Shown here one piece after another: positions 1 to 11,465 of a DNA stretch of 64,000 nucleotides. The stretch lies in the NCBI GenBank assembly GCA_032717465.1, contig CM064666.1, forward strand, positions 5,372,028-5,436,027, given 5' to 3'. A program made the translations under genes and the position numbers. Each line of letters opens with the position of its first letter. Positions within the stretch are counted from its first letter, which is position 1. The stretch comes from Coenobita brevimanus. Lineage: Eukaryota > Arthropoda > Malacostraca > Decapoda > Coenobitidae. The notes beneath the pieces are model-generated. The model did no database searches, was not told the DNA's origin, and was given only the letters and a program-made list of their open reading frames with translations.

Positions 1-480
1 GTTACACACTAAACAAACACAGAAACTGACAGTTCGTGTTTCGCCAGTATGCGGTTTAGTTTTACAAGTTAAATCACTTCCTTTTCCGACCTCTCTCCCC
101 ACCCGTCTCTTCTCTTCCTAGTCATGCTCTGCCATCATCCACGTTTTATCGTTAATGCTGAATACCGTATGTCTGTAGATAAACTGTGGGAAACAATATA
201 AAAGTGTCAAATGAGCTTCATTTCCTCCTCCATCGCTTGAAATGTTATCCATGACTTGAATATAAATGTTAGTAACATGAATAAATCGTCACTGTGGTGG
301 TTAGGAGACATTACTCGTCACATTATATAACATTTATATAACCATCGTTAATACAGTGCTCCAAATACACTCCCTCTCCACCCCCTCGCCGTCTCCTCCC
401 GCCCCCTCCCCCCGTCTCCATCACTTCTCCCCCTCCCTTCCCCCCTCTACCAGTACCCCTTGTTTCTCTCCCTCAACACC
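1..480. repeat. Left arm of a long inverted repeat
   Basis: This stretch reappears in reverse complement at about 2130-2603. The match covers the first bases of the window and the purine/pyrimidine-rich block near 360-450. Because it starts at base 1, the arm may extend beyond the window. No transposase is coded between the arms, so it could be a fold-back or non-autonomous DNA element. No target-site duplication can be checked. Confidence 0.8.
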
Positions 481-1462
481 CCCAACCCTTCCCAACGATT
501 TCATTTAACTGACTCTGCTTCTGTTTACCTCCCTAACTAGATCGGTTCTTCATAATTTGAATACAGTTATTACCATTTACAGGACTTTGAGTCTTAATTG
601 TAATGACATTATAAACACAATACTCGTGCATGTTATATTGCCAACTGTATTACACACAAGTAACCAAATTACTTACATAACAATATGTCCATCGTAACTA
701 TCTGTGTTCAATACCAACCCCCCCTTGTGGATTCCTTCCCTCCTCGCCTCCTTCCCGCTTTCTGTATCCCTCACTCCTCCCTTCACGTTATAACATATTT
801 ATCTGTGTCCCAGCTTGTAATATATGTAATCCCTTCCCTCACCCAAAGTATTCCTGCTTCCATAATCCCCTCCCCCCCCAAACATTGTGTTCCGCACTAA
901 AGTGAGACCTATGAGATACGTCTACTTATATATAATTTAAAACAATATGCCATCGACATACTTTGATCTGAACTCCCTCAACGCATGATCTTACAAGGTC
1001 AGAGAATGCAGTCAGCAAGATTATCCCTATCATTCCATTCCCATAGCTGCATTGCATGGTTAGAACAAAAGGTAACGGCATGGCTGTCCGTCAGCGCCCT
1101 GAACATCTGTTCTGCAACTGCCGATATTATCGATACAGGAGTGACAAGGACTCGGATGGATAGGAAGCGAACCTTTACCATAATTAACCCTTACACCGCG
1201 ACAATCTCATACTTCCACTTACATCTGCCTGCGCTCCGGGCTCATGACAAGCATATTCCGATAAGGGCTTAATCTACTCATCCAGAGGGGTATAATCCCC
1301 CTTCATCGTATATTACGATGATTATGGTAGCCAAATGTATGAGGATACAGCTTTTGTGACTATCATCTATTTTGCTATATTTAATCGTAACTGAAGATCT
1401 ACAAATTATCACCAAGAATACTGACAGTACTTTTAAGAAAATATTTTCTGGATGCGTGTAGA
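481..1462. other. Spacer of the fold-back structure, no gene seen
   Basis: The sequence is AT-rich with C-rich patches (about 715-900). Short frames exist but none has recognisable protein content. With 1746-2129 it forms the centre of the inverted-repeat structure. Confidence 0.5.
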
Positions 1463-1473
1463 TCATACAACAT

Positions 1474-1734
1474 CTATCTATCTATCTATCTATAGCCCGA
1501 CGCCCTAATCCCGAAAGGGTTGTCGCAGACAAAACGCCTCCAAGTCGCTCTGTCACCCACCATTTGACTCCCTCCCCCAACTCAACCCCCCCTCCCCCAC
1601 ATATTCCTCTCAACTCCATCCCTCCACCTCATCCTCGGTCTACCCCTCCCTCTCCCTCCTTCCACCTCACCTACATACACCCTCTTAGTCAGTCTTTCAT
1701 TCTCCATTCTCTCCACATGTCCAAACCACCTCAG
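1474..1734 (-). mobile_element. RTE-type retrotransposon, 3' fragment (copy A) with 11 bp TSD
   Basis: Read on the minus strand this matches the 3' end of the RTE family seen at 49203-52858: the last reverse-transcriptase codons, the short 3' UTR and a (GATA)n tail, here seen as repeated CTAT at 1474-1494. It is flanked by a perfect 11 bp duplication, TCATACAACAT, at 1463-1473 and 1735-1745. It is therefore a genuine 5'-truncated insertion whose microsatellite belongs to the element tail. Confidence 0.85.
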
Positions 1735-2129
1735 TCATACAACATACGCAATGATTATTTTTCATTTTATACTTTCTTTGGTGAAAAGAAGGACGTTTGT
1801 GCTTCATATTTCATGTATGTTGGGATTTATAAAATAAGTGTAAGCAAGATATTAATGGCTAGAGGAGGAGAAATAAAATGATCATTAAACTGAGGCACTG
1901 ACTGCCGTCCTTTGAACAGTTAATGCCTCTTGACCGCCATTGTCACGGTCATTATAATATTACACATTATTAAAGGATACTATATAAAAACATGACCCAA
2001 ACATCGTTATGTTGTTCGATTCCCGAGACAAAAATGAAAAAGGGAGAGAAAAAGACATTTGAAATGACAAGGGAGAGAAGTTGGGCAGGGTCAATACAAT
2101 AACACGGTGGGGAGGGATTCGGAGTGTTG

Positions 2130-2603
2130 CAGGCTAGAAACAAAGGTTACTGGAAATGGGGGCGGAGGGAGGGGGGAGAAGTGATGGAAACAGTGGAAGG
2201 GGGAGGGGAGGAGACGGCGAGGGGGTGGAGAGGGAGTGTATTTTGGGCACTGTAAGAACGATAATTAGGTAAGTGTTACATAAATGATGACGAGAAATGT
2301 CTCCTAACCACCACAGTGACTATTTATTCATGTTACTAACATTTATATTCAAGTCATTCATAACACTTCAAGCGATGGAGGAAAAGAAGCTCATTGACAC
2401 TTTTATATTATTTCCCACAGTTTACCTACAGACATACGATTTTCAACATTAACGATAAAACGTGGATGATGGCAGAGCATGACTTGGAAGAGGAGAGACG
2501 GGTGGGGAGAGAGGTCGGAAAGGGAAGTGACTTAACTTATAAAACAAAATCGCATACTGGCGAAACACGAACTGGCAGTTTCTGTGTTTGTTTAGTGTGT
2601 AAC
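2130..2603. repeat. Right arm of the long inverted repeat
   Basis: Reverse complement of about 1-480 with scattered substitutions. It ends in GTGTGTAAC, mirroring the GTTACACAC at base 1. Confidence 0.8.
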
Positions 2604-3312
2604 TGACATCGTAATTAGTGTTTTCTTGCAACCTCACCTTTAAGACTGCAATCGTTCTATAATATTTCATATAATACTTGCTGGCAACATCAGTCCAGTC
2701 CAAGTAATCCTAGGCGTCTGTGTCCGTAACGAAGAATCTTCATACACCAATGTCAAACATTTCAAAATAACTTTATTATCCCACCTGCTGCAAATTAATA
2801 TTATCATTAGAGAATGTGTTCTTATCTCCGAACACATTTCTTTAATATTAGCCATTTAAAGCGTACCTGTCAACTCTATCTCATACAGTGTTACCAGATC
2901 AACAGGCTCGTATCACGCACGCTAAGAGGGACGAACTTCTGCGGTCGGCTGTACCTCAAATAGTAACTCAAAAGTGCTTGAATCATTGTCTGTCAAGACC
3001 CATAACCCATCTCTAAACAACACTGTCTGCAGTACCTCTTTATGTTTCATTTCTCCCTGGTTTAAAAAATTTCTCTCATCATCTTTCATTACAGATTTTT
3101 AGGGAAATAGTTGCTGGGCCCACGCCCTGAAGGGGTTCGAGAACGGGGATTGTTTTCACATCACAAAACCAGCAAGAAGACACGGGGTGTGTGCAAGGTG
3201 GACCCTTCAGGTCCTCCCAGGCCCTGTCTTCCCCCTTACTATTTACAAGTCAGCCCACACCCCACTAACCGGGCTATTGTATGGCTCGGCCTTCACTGTA
3301 GGTGAAGGATAT
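2604..3312. other. No gene seen
   Basis: Mixed-composition DNA between the fold-back structure and the first LTR. I recognise no protein, RNA gene or repeat in it. Confidence 0.4.
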
Positions 3313-4193
3313 TGTGCGAAATATTTTCCCCCAGAGCAGTCGCGCTCTCTATAGTTATCATAATTATCCCTGGTTAAAGGCAGAGGAAAATTGAGACCGT
3401 TGTTAATTGTTCAAGCGGTCTTAATAACCCAGAACTTACGTTCTCTTTAATAAGTCTTGTTATTGATAAATTAAATGCTACTGCATTTAACCCCCGTGGA
3501 CAACTATACATTGTAAATACATGTAATTATGTAGTATTTTCCACTGACCTAAACTGCGTCTGCGTGTTAAGTGACGTGGAAAGCAGGGAAAGATTCTCCT
3601 GTTAAGGCAGATGTGGAATTAAGATATTTACACAGTTAAAGGGAATATTTGGTCTAACTTTAGTTTAAGTAAGACTAAGATTAATTTGTTAGATTTACCC
3701 TGTACATATCATGATGTAATTTAACTGTATTTAGTACTGTAAATAATTAAAAGTTGGCAACCTACCATTCTATGAGGGAGGTAGGTTGCCACGTTCACTG
3801 ACTCTGCTCCCAGACTTTGTGGGGTTAACACTCTGTTCCTAGTCACTCTCAAGCTAGCACGGTTGTATATACACACCATAAGAACGCTTGCTTGCTCAAG
3901 CATTTACACTAAGCAGCCTCATCGTCATCGGTTATCGATCACTCCCTCTTCACTAGCTAAGTAACCTTTACGAATTGGCCAATTCAAGGGGGGATTAGCT
4001 ATGAGATAGAAGAGAAATAGTTATTGTAGGTGAGATAAGGTTTAATTTACGTTTCACCTAACTCTATGAGACTTGTTTAATTCTCTTAGACAACTTTAGG
4101 GAAAGGTAACACCCTACGAGTTGTGTACCAGAAAATTCGTGCATAGCGGTGTCCCGACAGGGATACCGACTTGGATACATTAAATATTTTTCA
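3313..4193 (+). repeat. Extra BEL/Pao LTR in inverted orientation
   Basis: It is a near-copy, in reverse complement, of the LTR at 4210-5118, beginning TGTGCGAAATATT and ending ATATTTTTCA. It lies outside the 3' LTR of the element and faces the other way. Only 16 bases separate the two LTRs. It is neither a normal 5' nor 3' LTR of the element beside it. Confidence 0.85.
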
Positions 4194-4209
4194 CTCGGGG
4201 CACCAAAAA
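4194..4209 (-). other. Primer-binding-site-like spacer between inverted LTRs
   Basis: On the minus strand the spacer reads TTTTTGGTGCCCCGAG. The same TGGTGCCCCGA lies just inside the 5' LTR at 11389-11402. A primer-binding site normally follows only a 5' LTR, so its presence after the 3' LTR points to a rearranged or doubled element. Confidence 0.65.
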
Positions 4210-5118
4210 TGTGAAAAATATTTAATGTATCCAAGTCGGTATCCCTGCCGGGACACTGCTATGCACGAATTTTCTGGTGCACAACTCGTAGGGTGTTACC
4301 TTTCCCTAAAGTTGTCTAAGAGAATTAAACAAGTCTCATAGAGTTAGGTGAAACGTAAATTAAACCTTAACTCACCTACAATAACTATTTCTCTTCTATC
4401 TCATAGCTAATCCCCCCTTGAATTGGCCAATTCGTAAAGGTTACTTAGCTAGTGAAGAGGGAGTGATTGATAACCGATGACGATGAGGCTGCTTAGTGTA
4501 ATTGCTTGAGCAAGCAAGCGTCCTTATGGTGCGTATGTACAACCTGGCTTGAGAGTGACTAGGAACAGAGTGCTAACTCCACAAAGTCTGGGAGCAGAGA
4601 GTTAACTCCACAAGAACTAGGAGCAGAGTGCAGAGTGCGGCAGGACCCACCTCCCTCATAGAATGGTAGGTTGCCAACTATTAATTATTTACAGTACTAA
4701 ATACAGTTAAATTATATCATGATATGTACAGGGTAAATCTAACAAATTAATCTTAGTTTTACTTAAACTAAAGTTAGACCAAATATTCCCTTTAACTGTG
4801 TAAATATCTTAATTCCACATCTGCCTTAACAGGAGAATCTTTCCCTGCTTGCCACGTCACCTACCGTGCAGACGCAGTTCAGGTCAGTGGAAAATACCAC
4901 ATAATTACATGTATTTACAATGTATAGTTGTCCACGGGGGTTAAATGCAGTAGCATTTAATTTATCAATAACAAGAATTATTGAAGAGAACGTAAGTTCT
5001 GGGTTATTAAAACCGCTTGAACAATTAACAACGGTCTCCATTTTCCTCTGCCTTTAACCAGGGATAACTATGATAACTATAGAGAGCGCGACTGCTCTGG
5101 GGGAAAATATTTCCCACA
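4210..5118 (-). repeat. 3' LTR of the BEL/Pao element
   Basis: In element orientation it runs TGTGGGAAATATT to TTTTTCACA and is 909 bp long. It is the counterpart of the 5' LTR at 11466-12301, from which it differs by many substitutions and small indels, so the element is not recent. The polyprotein stop lies 33 bases upstream of it. Only a weak purine-poor stretch precedes it. Confidence 0.88.
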
Positions 5119-5150
5119 GTTTTGGGGCCGGCGGAAAATGATACGCTGTA

Positions 5151-6794
5151 TCATGTAATATGACCCTTAGCTAAGAGTTCCCTCCATAGTTCTCGAGAAC
5201 CTTGTGCTGCGGCCCTACTAGGTCGCGCTTCTTGACCCGTTTGATCTTCACCATCCTCTGGATTCGGAGTGGCTGCTAACTGAAGAGGTACCAGTTTATC
5301 AATAGTTTTTATACTGGTATGTCCCCTGCATTTTATTTTTACGAGTCTCAGCACCCCTTCAGAATCTGGGTGTGTGGAGATCACTTTAGCTAATGGCCAC
5401 TGGGATCTTGGCTGTTCAGTCTTCATTAAGACCACATCTCCTATGTTAATAACTGATTTGTTGCTGGCAGCTTGAGCTCCATAAAACCTCTCACGTAGGC
5501 TCAAAAGATACTCTTCGCTCCAATGTCTATTCCAAGTATCCAGCACCCTTTTCAGACGTTGATATCCCTCCCAAAGATGTTGTCCTAAATCATTATTTTC
5601 TATGTTAGGATCATCAACTTCTTCCTGGATATCCACACAAGGCATCGGATGGAGCTTCTTGCCATATAACATGTGAGCCGGTGTTAAGGCCTCTAGCGAG
5701 TCGCTAGTGTCATCTTGATAAGTCAGAGGTCTATTATTAACCCTGGTTTCAATTTCAGTTATTACCGTTCTTAAATCTTCTCTCGTGATCTTAGTTCTAT
5801 GTAATGTTTTCCTCAGGCAGTTCTTGACAATACCAATCATTCTTTCGGTAAATCCATTTTGCCATGGAGCTCTTGGAGCTGTGAACTGCCAAATACAATT
5901 TCGGATTCCCAGCGCCGACTTAACCTTTGGGTCGTTCATTATGTTCAACAGTAAGAGTGCTGCTCCAACGAAATTAGTTCCGTTGTCGCTTATTAACTTC
6001 CCAGGACAAGACCTTCTAGCAGCAAATCTGCGAAAGACATTGAGGAATGTCTCAGAGCTTAGGTCTTCCGCTAGTTCTAGATGGACTGCCCTTGTGTAGG
6101 CACAAGTAAATAAACAAATGTAAACTTCATGGGGAGTTTCCTCACCCTTAACAGTTATAGCCCCTGTGTAGTCCACTCCTGTTATATGGAAGGGCCGACT
6201 TATGTTCACCCTATCCTTCGGTAGGGCTGGTGGTCCTGGGTAGTTAAAAGGTCTCTGCTCATACCTCCTACAAATGATGCAGTTTTTTAGATATTTTTTA
6301 ATAACCTGTCTACCCTTAGGAATCCAGTACCTTTCCCGAATTTGGGCTAAGGTCTGTGGTACACCTCCATGGAGAGTGGAATCATGGGCTTCCTTTATAA
6401 TAAGTTGTACAAAGCATCCACTCTTAGGTAATAAAATGGGATGTTTGGTTTGGATGGGCAAGTCAGCCTTTACCAATCGGCCTCGACATCTTATCAGACC
6501 TTTTCCGTCTAAGAACAAGCCTAAATTCTTCATCAGCTTATTCCTTTTTCCAGTGTCTTGGCCTAAAAGTTTATATATTTCCCCGTAAGAATTTCTTTGT
6601 ACTCTTTTCAGCCAGTATTCTAGGGGATCCAATTTCTGAAACCTCACCTTCTTATTCAAAAATTCAACAACCAATTTAGTAGTATTTAAAAGTTGTCTTA
6701 TTGACGAGAATCGGCTGATGTAAATTACTGCTGGCTCAGGTTCTATAGGATCCAAGTTCACTACACTAATCTCAGCAATACTGTACTGTTTCTG
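5151..6794 (-). pseudogene. BEL/Pao pol, integrase half
   Basis: This is the C-terminal part of the pol polyprotein; it would insert element cDNA into the genome. Residues below are numbered from the GTG at 6761. The HHCC zinc domain uses H126, H131, C161 and C164. The catalytic triad is D197 (GVDYTG), D259 (SDNGTNF) and E306 (NGFTERM). The C-terminal region near 410-495 resembles DUF5641 of BEL integrases. The frame is the same as that of the 6795-9497 ORF and is separated from it only by a TAA at 6795-6797, so the apparent GTG start is an artefact. All catalytic residues are present. It is scored as a pseudogene because the polyprotein is interrupted. Confidence 0.92.
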
Positions 6795-9497
6795 TTAAGG
6801 CCAATCCTTAGTGAGTAACCATTTAGGACCTTTAAACCACAAGTTATCTTTGATCAGTCTCCTTACGGTCGAACCTCTCGAGAGCAGATCAGCTGGATTT
6901 TGTTTGGAGGACACATGCATGAAATTAAATTTGGAAGACAGCTCTTTAATAGTCTTCACTCTGTTACGGACGAAAGGAATTTTGCTGTCTTCCTTCCCTA
7001 TCCAGTAAAGACAAATCTCACTGTCAGTCCATATGTAAATATCCTCAAACTGAGTATCAAGAGTAGTGGTTATAGACCTTGCCAATTTAGTTCCTATTTC
7101 TATGGAAGCCAATTCCATTTGAGGTAGGGTTCTTTCTTTAATTGGCGCAACTCTGGCTTTGGACATTATAATCTTACTATCCTCTCCTGTTGCGCAATAA
7201 GCTACTGCTCCATAGGCCCTTTGAGAAACATCACAAAATATGTGTAAGTGCGACTTCTCATTACTGTTTATTTTCCTGGGAATACATATGCTTGATATAG
7301 TTTCAAACTCCTTTCTAATCTGTTCCCATTGTTCCATATATGTCTCACCTAATTCAGTGTCCCAGTCTAACTTTTCTCGCCAAGCCTCCTGTACTAAACA
7401 TTTGCCCCTAATAACTATAGGACTGACAAATCCTAATGGGTCAAATAGCTTGGAAACCTGACTTAACAAGGACCTCTTGGTGAGAGTGACATCAGAGAAC
7501 TTAATTGGTTTCAGACTTATTACATCAGCTGTTGTATCCCAGTTAAGACCTAACACATTTTGAATTTTGGGAATGTCAGAATCTGGATAGTCCTCTTGTA
7601 TTTTATTCCTCAAAAGCGGTGAATTTGTATTCCAGCTCTGTAACGGCAAATTTGCCTTCCCACATTCGGAATTGGCTACTTCATAAGCCTTCAAAGCTTC
7701 CGATTCTGTATCAACAGCACCTTGCAAATTATCAATATAAAAAGCCTGCCCTATTTCTGGACATTTGGCATTTTCAAAATGATGCTTTAAAGCATTGCAA
7801 AGTAGGAAAGGACTAGAACAAAAGGCAAAGAGCACCGATCGGAAACAGTAAGTTTTCAATGGACTATCCTCATTTTGAGGATCATGAGGCCAGAGGAATT
7901 TTGTAAATTTCCTGTCCTCATCTCTCAGTCCTATTCTGAGAAAAGCCTTACTAATGTCTGCTGTGTAAGCGTAAGGTTTCTCTCTAAATCTTAGTAACAC
8001 ATTCCCTAACTTCTCTGATAGTGTAGGTCCAGAGTATAGGCAATCACTCAAGCTAGCTGATATCTTGGACACTTTACTACTGCAGTTGAATACTATCCTT
8101 ATGGGAGTAGTTACTGAATCCTTGCTTACAGCATGGTGTGGTAAGTAGTGTCCTTCTTTGTGGTTAACAGGGTATTCTACCTCTTCTATAAATTTATTCT
8201 TCAATTGATCCCTTATAATATTATCATATAGGATCAGATGTTCTGGTTTATCTCTCAACTTTCTTAGAAGAGAATTTAACTGAGCTTTAGTTGCTTGGCA
8301 ATTTGTTGGTAACTCTGAATGGTTAAGTTTCCATGGTAATCCTACCCAATACTGTCCATCCTTAAATTCCACAGACTGATTATACAAGTCCAATGGTATT
8401 TTATCTTCAGGGGTTGGTTCCTCAGAGTGTATTCCTACACTGTCTAGGTCCCACAGTTTGTGTACAGGTTCAATATTTTCATCCAACAAGTCATTTATCT
8501 GAGTAGGTTCTAATTCTGCACCTATTCTAGCTACCATTAATGACTGTGTGGGGGTAACAAAGACTGAGTGTACTAGTTTGGCCTCTCCTTTAACTTGTTT
8601 TGGAAAAGGCAACTGACCCATAATAAGGTTACCTCCTGGACTCTCGAACAACTGTACCTTATTCCTTTTGAAAATCCTATGTAGGAATCTTCCACAGTAA
8701 TCAGAACCAATTATCATTTTTATGGGACCCACAGTATCTGATTCCACATTCCGTTTAGCCATCTTTATCCCTGAGCTTTGTAGATGATCAGAGGTTTCCT
8801 TCAATCCCTTTATGTATATACTTGTCTCCATATTATCAAGCACAGCTGCTGTTATACGGCATTTATATCTGCATAATTGTATTACAGGTCTAACTAAATC
8901 AAAAGACTGAGCTTTCTTAGTTGTTAAGAATCCTGTAATGGCTAGATTTACCTTGCCAGTAATTGGTAACTTTAATTTCTTCACAATGTCTGCAGAAATG
9001 AAAGTTTTCTGAGCACCCGTATCAAACAGGGAACATACTGACTGGTTTCTATTCTCAAACAATACCTTCACATCTGCTATTGGTTCTGCAGCTGGCATTA
9101 CTAATGGAGCATTCCCCTTTGCAATTGTCATATTGACGCTTGCAGGTTTAGGAACCTCAATTTTCATCCTAGGGCATAAAGCACTATGATGATGATCTTT
9201 TTTGCATTTAAAGGAAAGATTTAATTTAGTCTTACAGTCCGCGGCAGTATGTTCAGAGTTCATACAGATTATACAACACCCCAGTTCCTGAAGCTTCCCT
9301 ACTCTAGAAGCATAATCAGGATACTGTTGACAAGATGCACTGGAATGTTGCTCACCACGAAATACACAGACTTTCCTGTCTTTTACCAAGGAAGGTTTTA
9401 CTTCTTTAATATCCTCAGCATGTGTATTCCTTTGCTTTAATACTTTATCCTTGGCCTTTAAGGAACTAAGGAAAGTACCTATCTCTTCTTTAGGCAC
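6795..9497 (-). pseudogene. BEL/Pao pol, zinc knuckle, protease, RT and RNase H half
   Basis: A 900-codon open stretch. Cys/His clusters typical of BEL gag-pol junctions lie at residues 44-108. The aspartic protease motif DTGA is at 159-162. The RT palm has its first Asp at 514 (TADISKAF), and the active-site box reads YIDN at 587-590, with Asn where many RTs have the second Asp. A Pao-type linker follows near 645-700. RNase H has D755, E795, D825 and D870. The ORF ends in TAA directly before in-frame integrase. Upstream, the reading frame is offset from gag at an A7 run (9546-9552). The long intact frame suggests moderate age or once-strong selection. Confidence 0.93.
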
Positions 9498-9537
9498 ATA
9501 CTTAGTCTTCTCTGACTTAGCATTCCCAACTAGTTGG

Positions 9538-10450
9538 TTAGCGGGTTTTTTTCTTTATTTCAGTCTTCCGTTTGACCTCAGCAGTTTTTACTGTTCCCTG
9601 CAAATGTTTACAGAATTGCATCAAGCCTTCCCCAGTCTCTTTGCAGGAGAAATTATCCTTTTGGTACCTACCATACAAAGCATCCATTGTTTTCGGTGGC
9701 AGCTTTAAGGACACAATTCTTGAAAGCGCCCAATCTGATCTCTTACTATCTTCGTAAGTACCTAAGGCCTTTAAATTACAACTTAGTGCAATCCTAAAGT
9801 TTTGCAAGGAATCAAAATCATGTCTAGGCGTGGGTAATTCAATTAGAGCCTTCAGCAATTGAGTAATAACTTGCTCCCTGTCTTCGTAGTTTTGTCTACG
9901 GATGGTCAAGGCCACCTCATAATTATTTTCTTCTACTGGTAATTATTTTATCAGTTGATATGGTGTTCCTTTGACCTGTCCTAACAGATAAGTAAGTTTA
10001 CTGACTTTAGGGAGATCTGTTCTATCGTGTACCAAATATCTGAACTGGTCCCAGAAGGATTTCCAGTTCTACTCCCCATCAAACTCCGGAAGCGTTATTT
10101 GTGGTAACACAGCTCTACTCTGCTGTGCCACAACTTGTGTTTCCGCTGCAGTGTCAACTAATTTTGACTCTAGTGTCTTTACTACAGTTAAGTATTCTTC
10201 TAATTTGCTTTCAAACTTCGTAGTTTCTGACTCTAAGAGTTCCTTATTCTCAGCCTTTACTATAGCCGCTTCTAAAGTTATGTAACTCTCTTCGTACTTA
10301 TTCCATCAATCTTTCAGGATATTTAGGAGACTATTTATTTTCTCCTTGGACAGAGGTATTTGGTCCAACGACTAGTTACAATCATTTATGGCTCCAGTTA
10401 CCCATCCTGCCTTACTACGAGAGGATCTTTGCAATAAAGAAACAGACATG
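9538..10450 (-). pseudogene. BEL/Pao gag with DUF1759-like region, four premature stops
   Basis: The ATG at 10450 opens a gag-like frame. A coiled-coil-rich N-terminus is followed by a segment like DUF1759 of BEL gags (pattern LPEFDG...FWDQF). Translating through, I see in-frame stops near 10370 (TAG), 10307 (TGA), 10075 (TAG) and 9950 (TAA). Three of the four can be explained by single transitions. The last open part (9915-9538) ends just past an A7 run, after which pol continues in the +1 frame. The capsid function is inferred from family and position. Confidence 0.82.
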
Positions 10451-10519
10451 TTGACTGAATTCTAATTTAATAATTTAATTATGAATTCCAACCACAAATT
10501 TACCTCAACTTACCAATGA

Positions 10520-10755
10520 TTTATTTTAAATTTTGAAGAGGGGTAGGGATTAGGTCCTCTTGTGCAAATTATCCCCCTGGGCTATTAAACCTCTAAGGTT
10601 GCATTTATCCCCCCACTCAGTATCCAAATATTCATTACAGCTCAGCTAATTATTCATTTAATTTTGGGGAGTGTAGGGATTAGGTCTATAATTTTAACCT
10701 ATCCCCCAGGGTTATTAAACTTCTACGGTTAAATTTCATCCCCACACTCAACTGC
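10520..10755. repeat. Two imperfect ~128 bp direct repeats between SGNH ORF and gag
   Basis: The motif GTAGGGATTAGGTC recurs at about 10545 and 10673. It is followed both times by a similar C-rich stretch and CTATTAAAC / TTATTAAAC. The pair fills the untranslated gap between the two ORFs of the BEL element, so it may be an internal leader or regulatory duplication. Confidence 0.6.
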
Positions 10756-10784
10756 CAAAACACCCATATTCCCCGAGCTCAGAA

Positions 10785-11372
10785 TTAATTACCTCGATAC
10801 TCCATAGGCCCACCCATATCTTGTACAGCATAGAACTCTCCTTTCTTATGTTCTACATAATTTACAAATTTCTGCAGAACCGCTTCCCTACCATGACGGT
10901 TCCAATGTATACCATCAGTTTTCAACATTGCTTGGAAGGGCTTGGCATTAAAATGTATAAAATCTCTCCCCTTCCTGATCCGTTGTAACTTCCTGTTCAC
11001 AGCTCTGCTAATTAATTTATATGTTCCATAACAAACTGGAGAGCCATACGGCAGATTCTTTGGCTCGAGGAGAGTTATGGCTACTGAGGATTTACAAGAG
11101 CCCTCTATGGCTCCAAAAACTGCTAAAATATTCTCCATTACTTCATTGGCCTCCACGTCCTCATGGATATCATTTCTTCCAAGGAACAGGCCTGTAAGGT
11201 CATGCTTCCAGTCTAGTACAGCATTCAGCCTTTCATTTTCAGAGAAAGCGCTAGCCGTTCCTCCCAGAGCTCCATAGACACGTACGTCCACGTCTTCCAC
11301 TTTAACCGAACGTGGTAGTAAACTATGTTCCACAAAAGCAACTATAAACACATTCAGCGCCTCAGCACACAT
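10785..11372 (-). CDS. SGNH/GDSL-hydrolase-like ORF carried by the BEL element
   Basis: A 195-codon frame between the 5' primer-binding region and gag. It shows the SGNH-hydrolase signature blocks: a beta strand followed by EHSLL with candidate nucleophile S17, a GALGGT turn near 34-39, the block III signature GRND at 65-68, and the block V signature DGIH at 153-156 (D153, H156). Length is on the short side for the family. Block I is degenerate (no GDS). SGNH domains are known in ORF1 of CR1-type retroposons; a separate SGNH ORF ahead of gag in a BEL element is unusual to my knowledge. Enzymatic activity is untested. The frame is open, unlike gag downstream. Confidence 0.72.
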   Translation of the reverse strand: MCAEALNVFIVAFVEHSLLPRSVKVEDVDVRVYGALGGTASAFSENERLNAVLDWKHDLTGLFLGRNDIHEDVEANEVMENILAVFGAIEGSCKSSVAITLLEPKNLPYGSPVCYGTYKLISRAVNRKLQRIRKGRDFIHFNAKPFQAMLKTDGIHWNRHGREAVLQKFVNYVEHKKGEFYAVQDMGGPMEYRGN

Positions 11373-11382
11373 CGGCTCTCCT

Positions 11383-11465
11383 CACTCGGTCGGGGCACCA
11401 AAAATTGTGAAAATTACCTAATGGTTATGGTAAGCAATTCGGGGCCCTCTTTCTGGGCACCAAAA
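11383..11465 (-). other. Primer-binding region with a duplicated LTR end
   Basis: Directly inside the 5' LTR, the minus strand reads TTTTGGTGCCCAGAAAG (11465 downward). About 60 bases further in, a second TTTTTGGTGCCCCGACC is preceded by a partial LTR-end copy TTTTCACAA. So both the LTR terminus and the TGG-initial primer site appear twice. The inner copy matches the spacer at 4194-4209 better. Confidence 0.6.
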
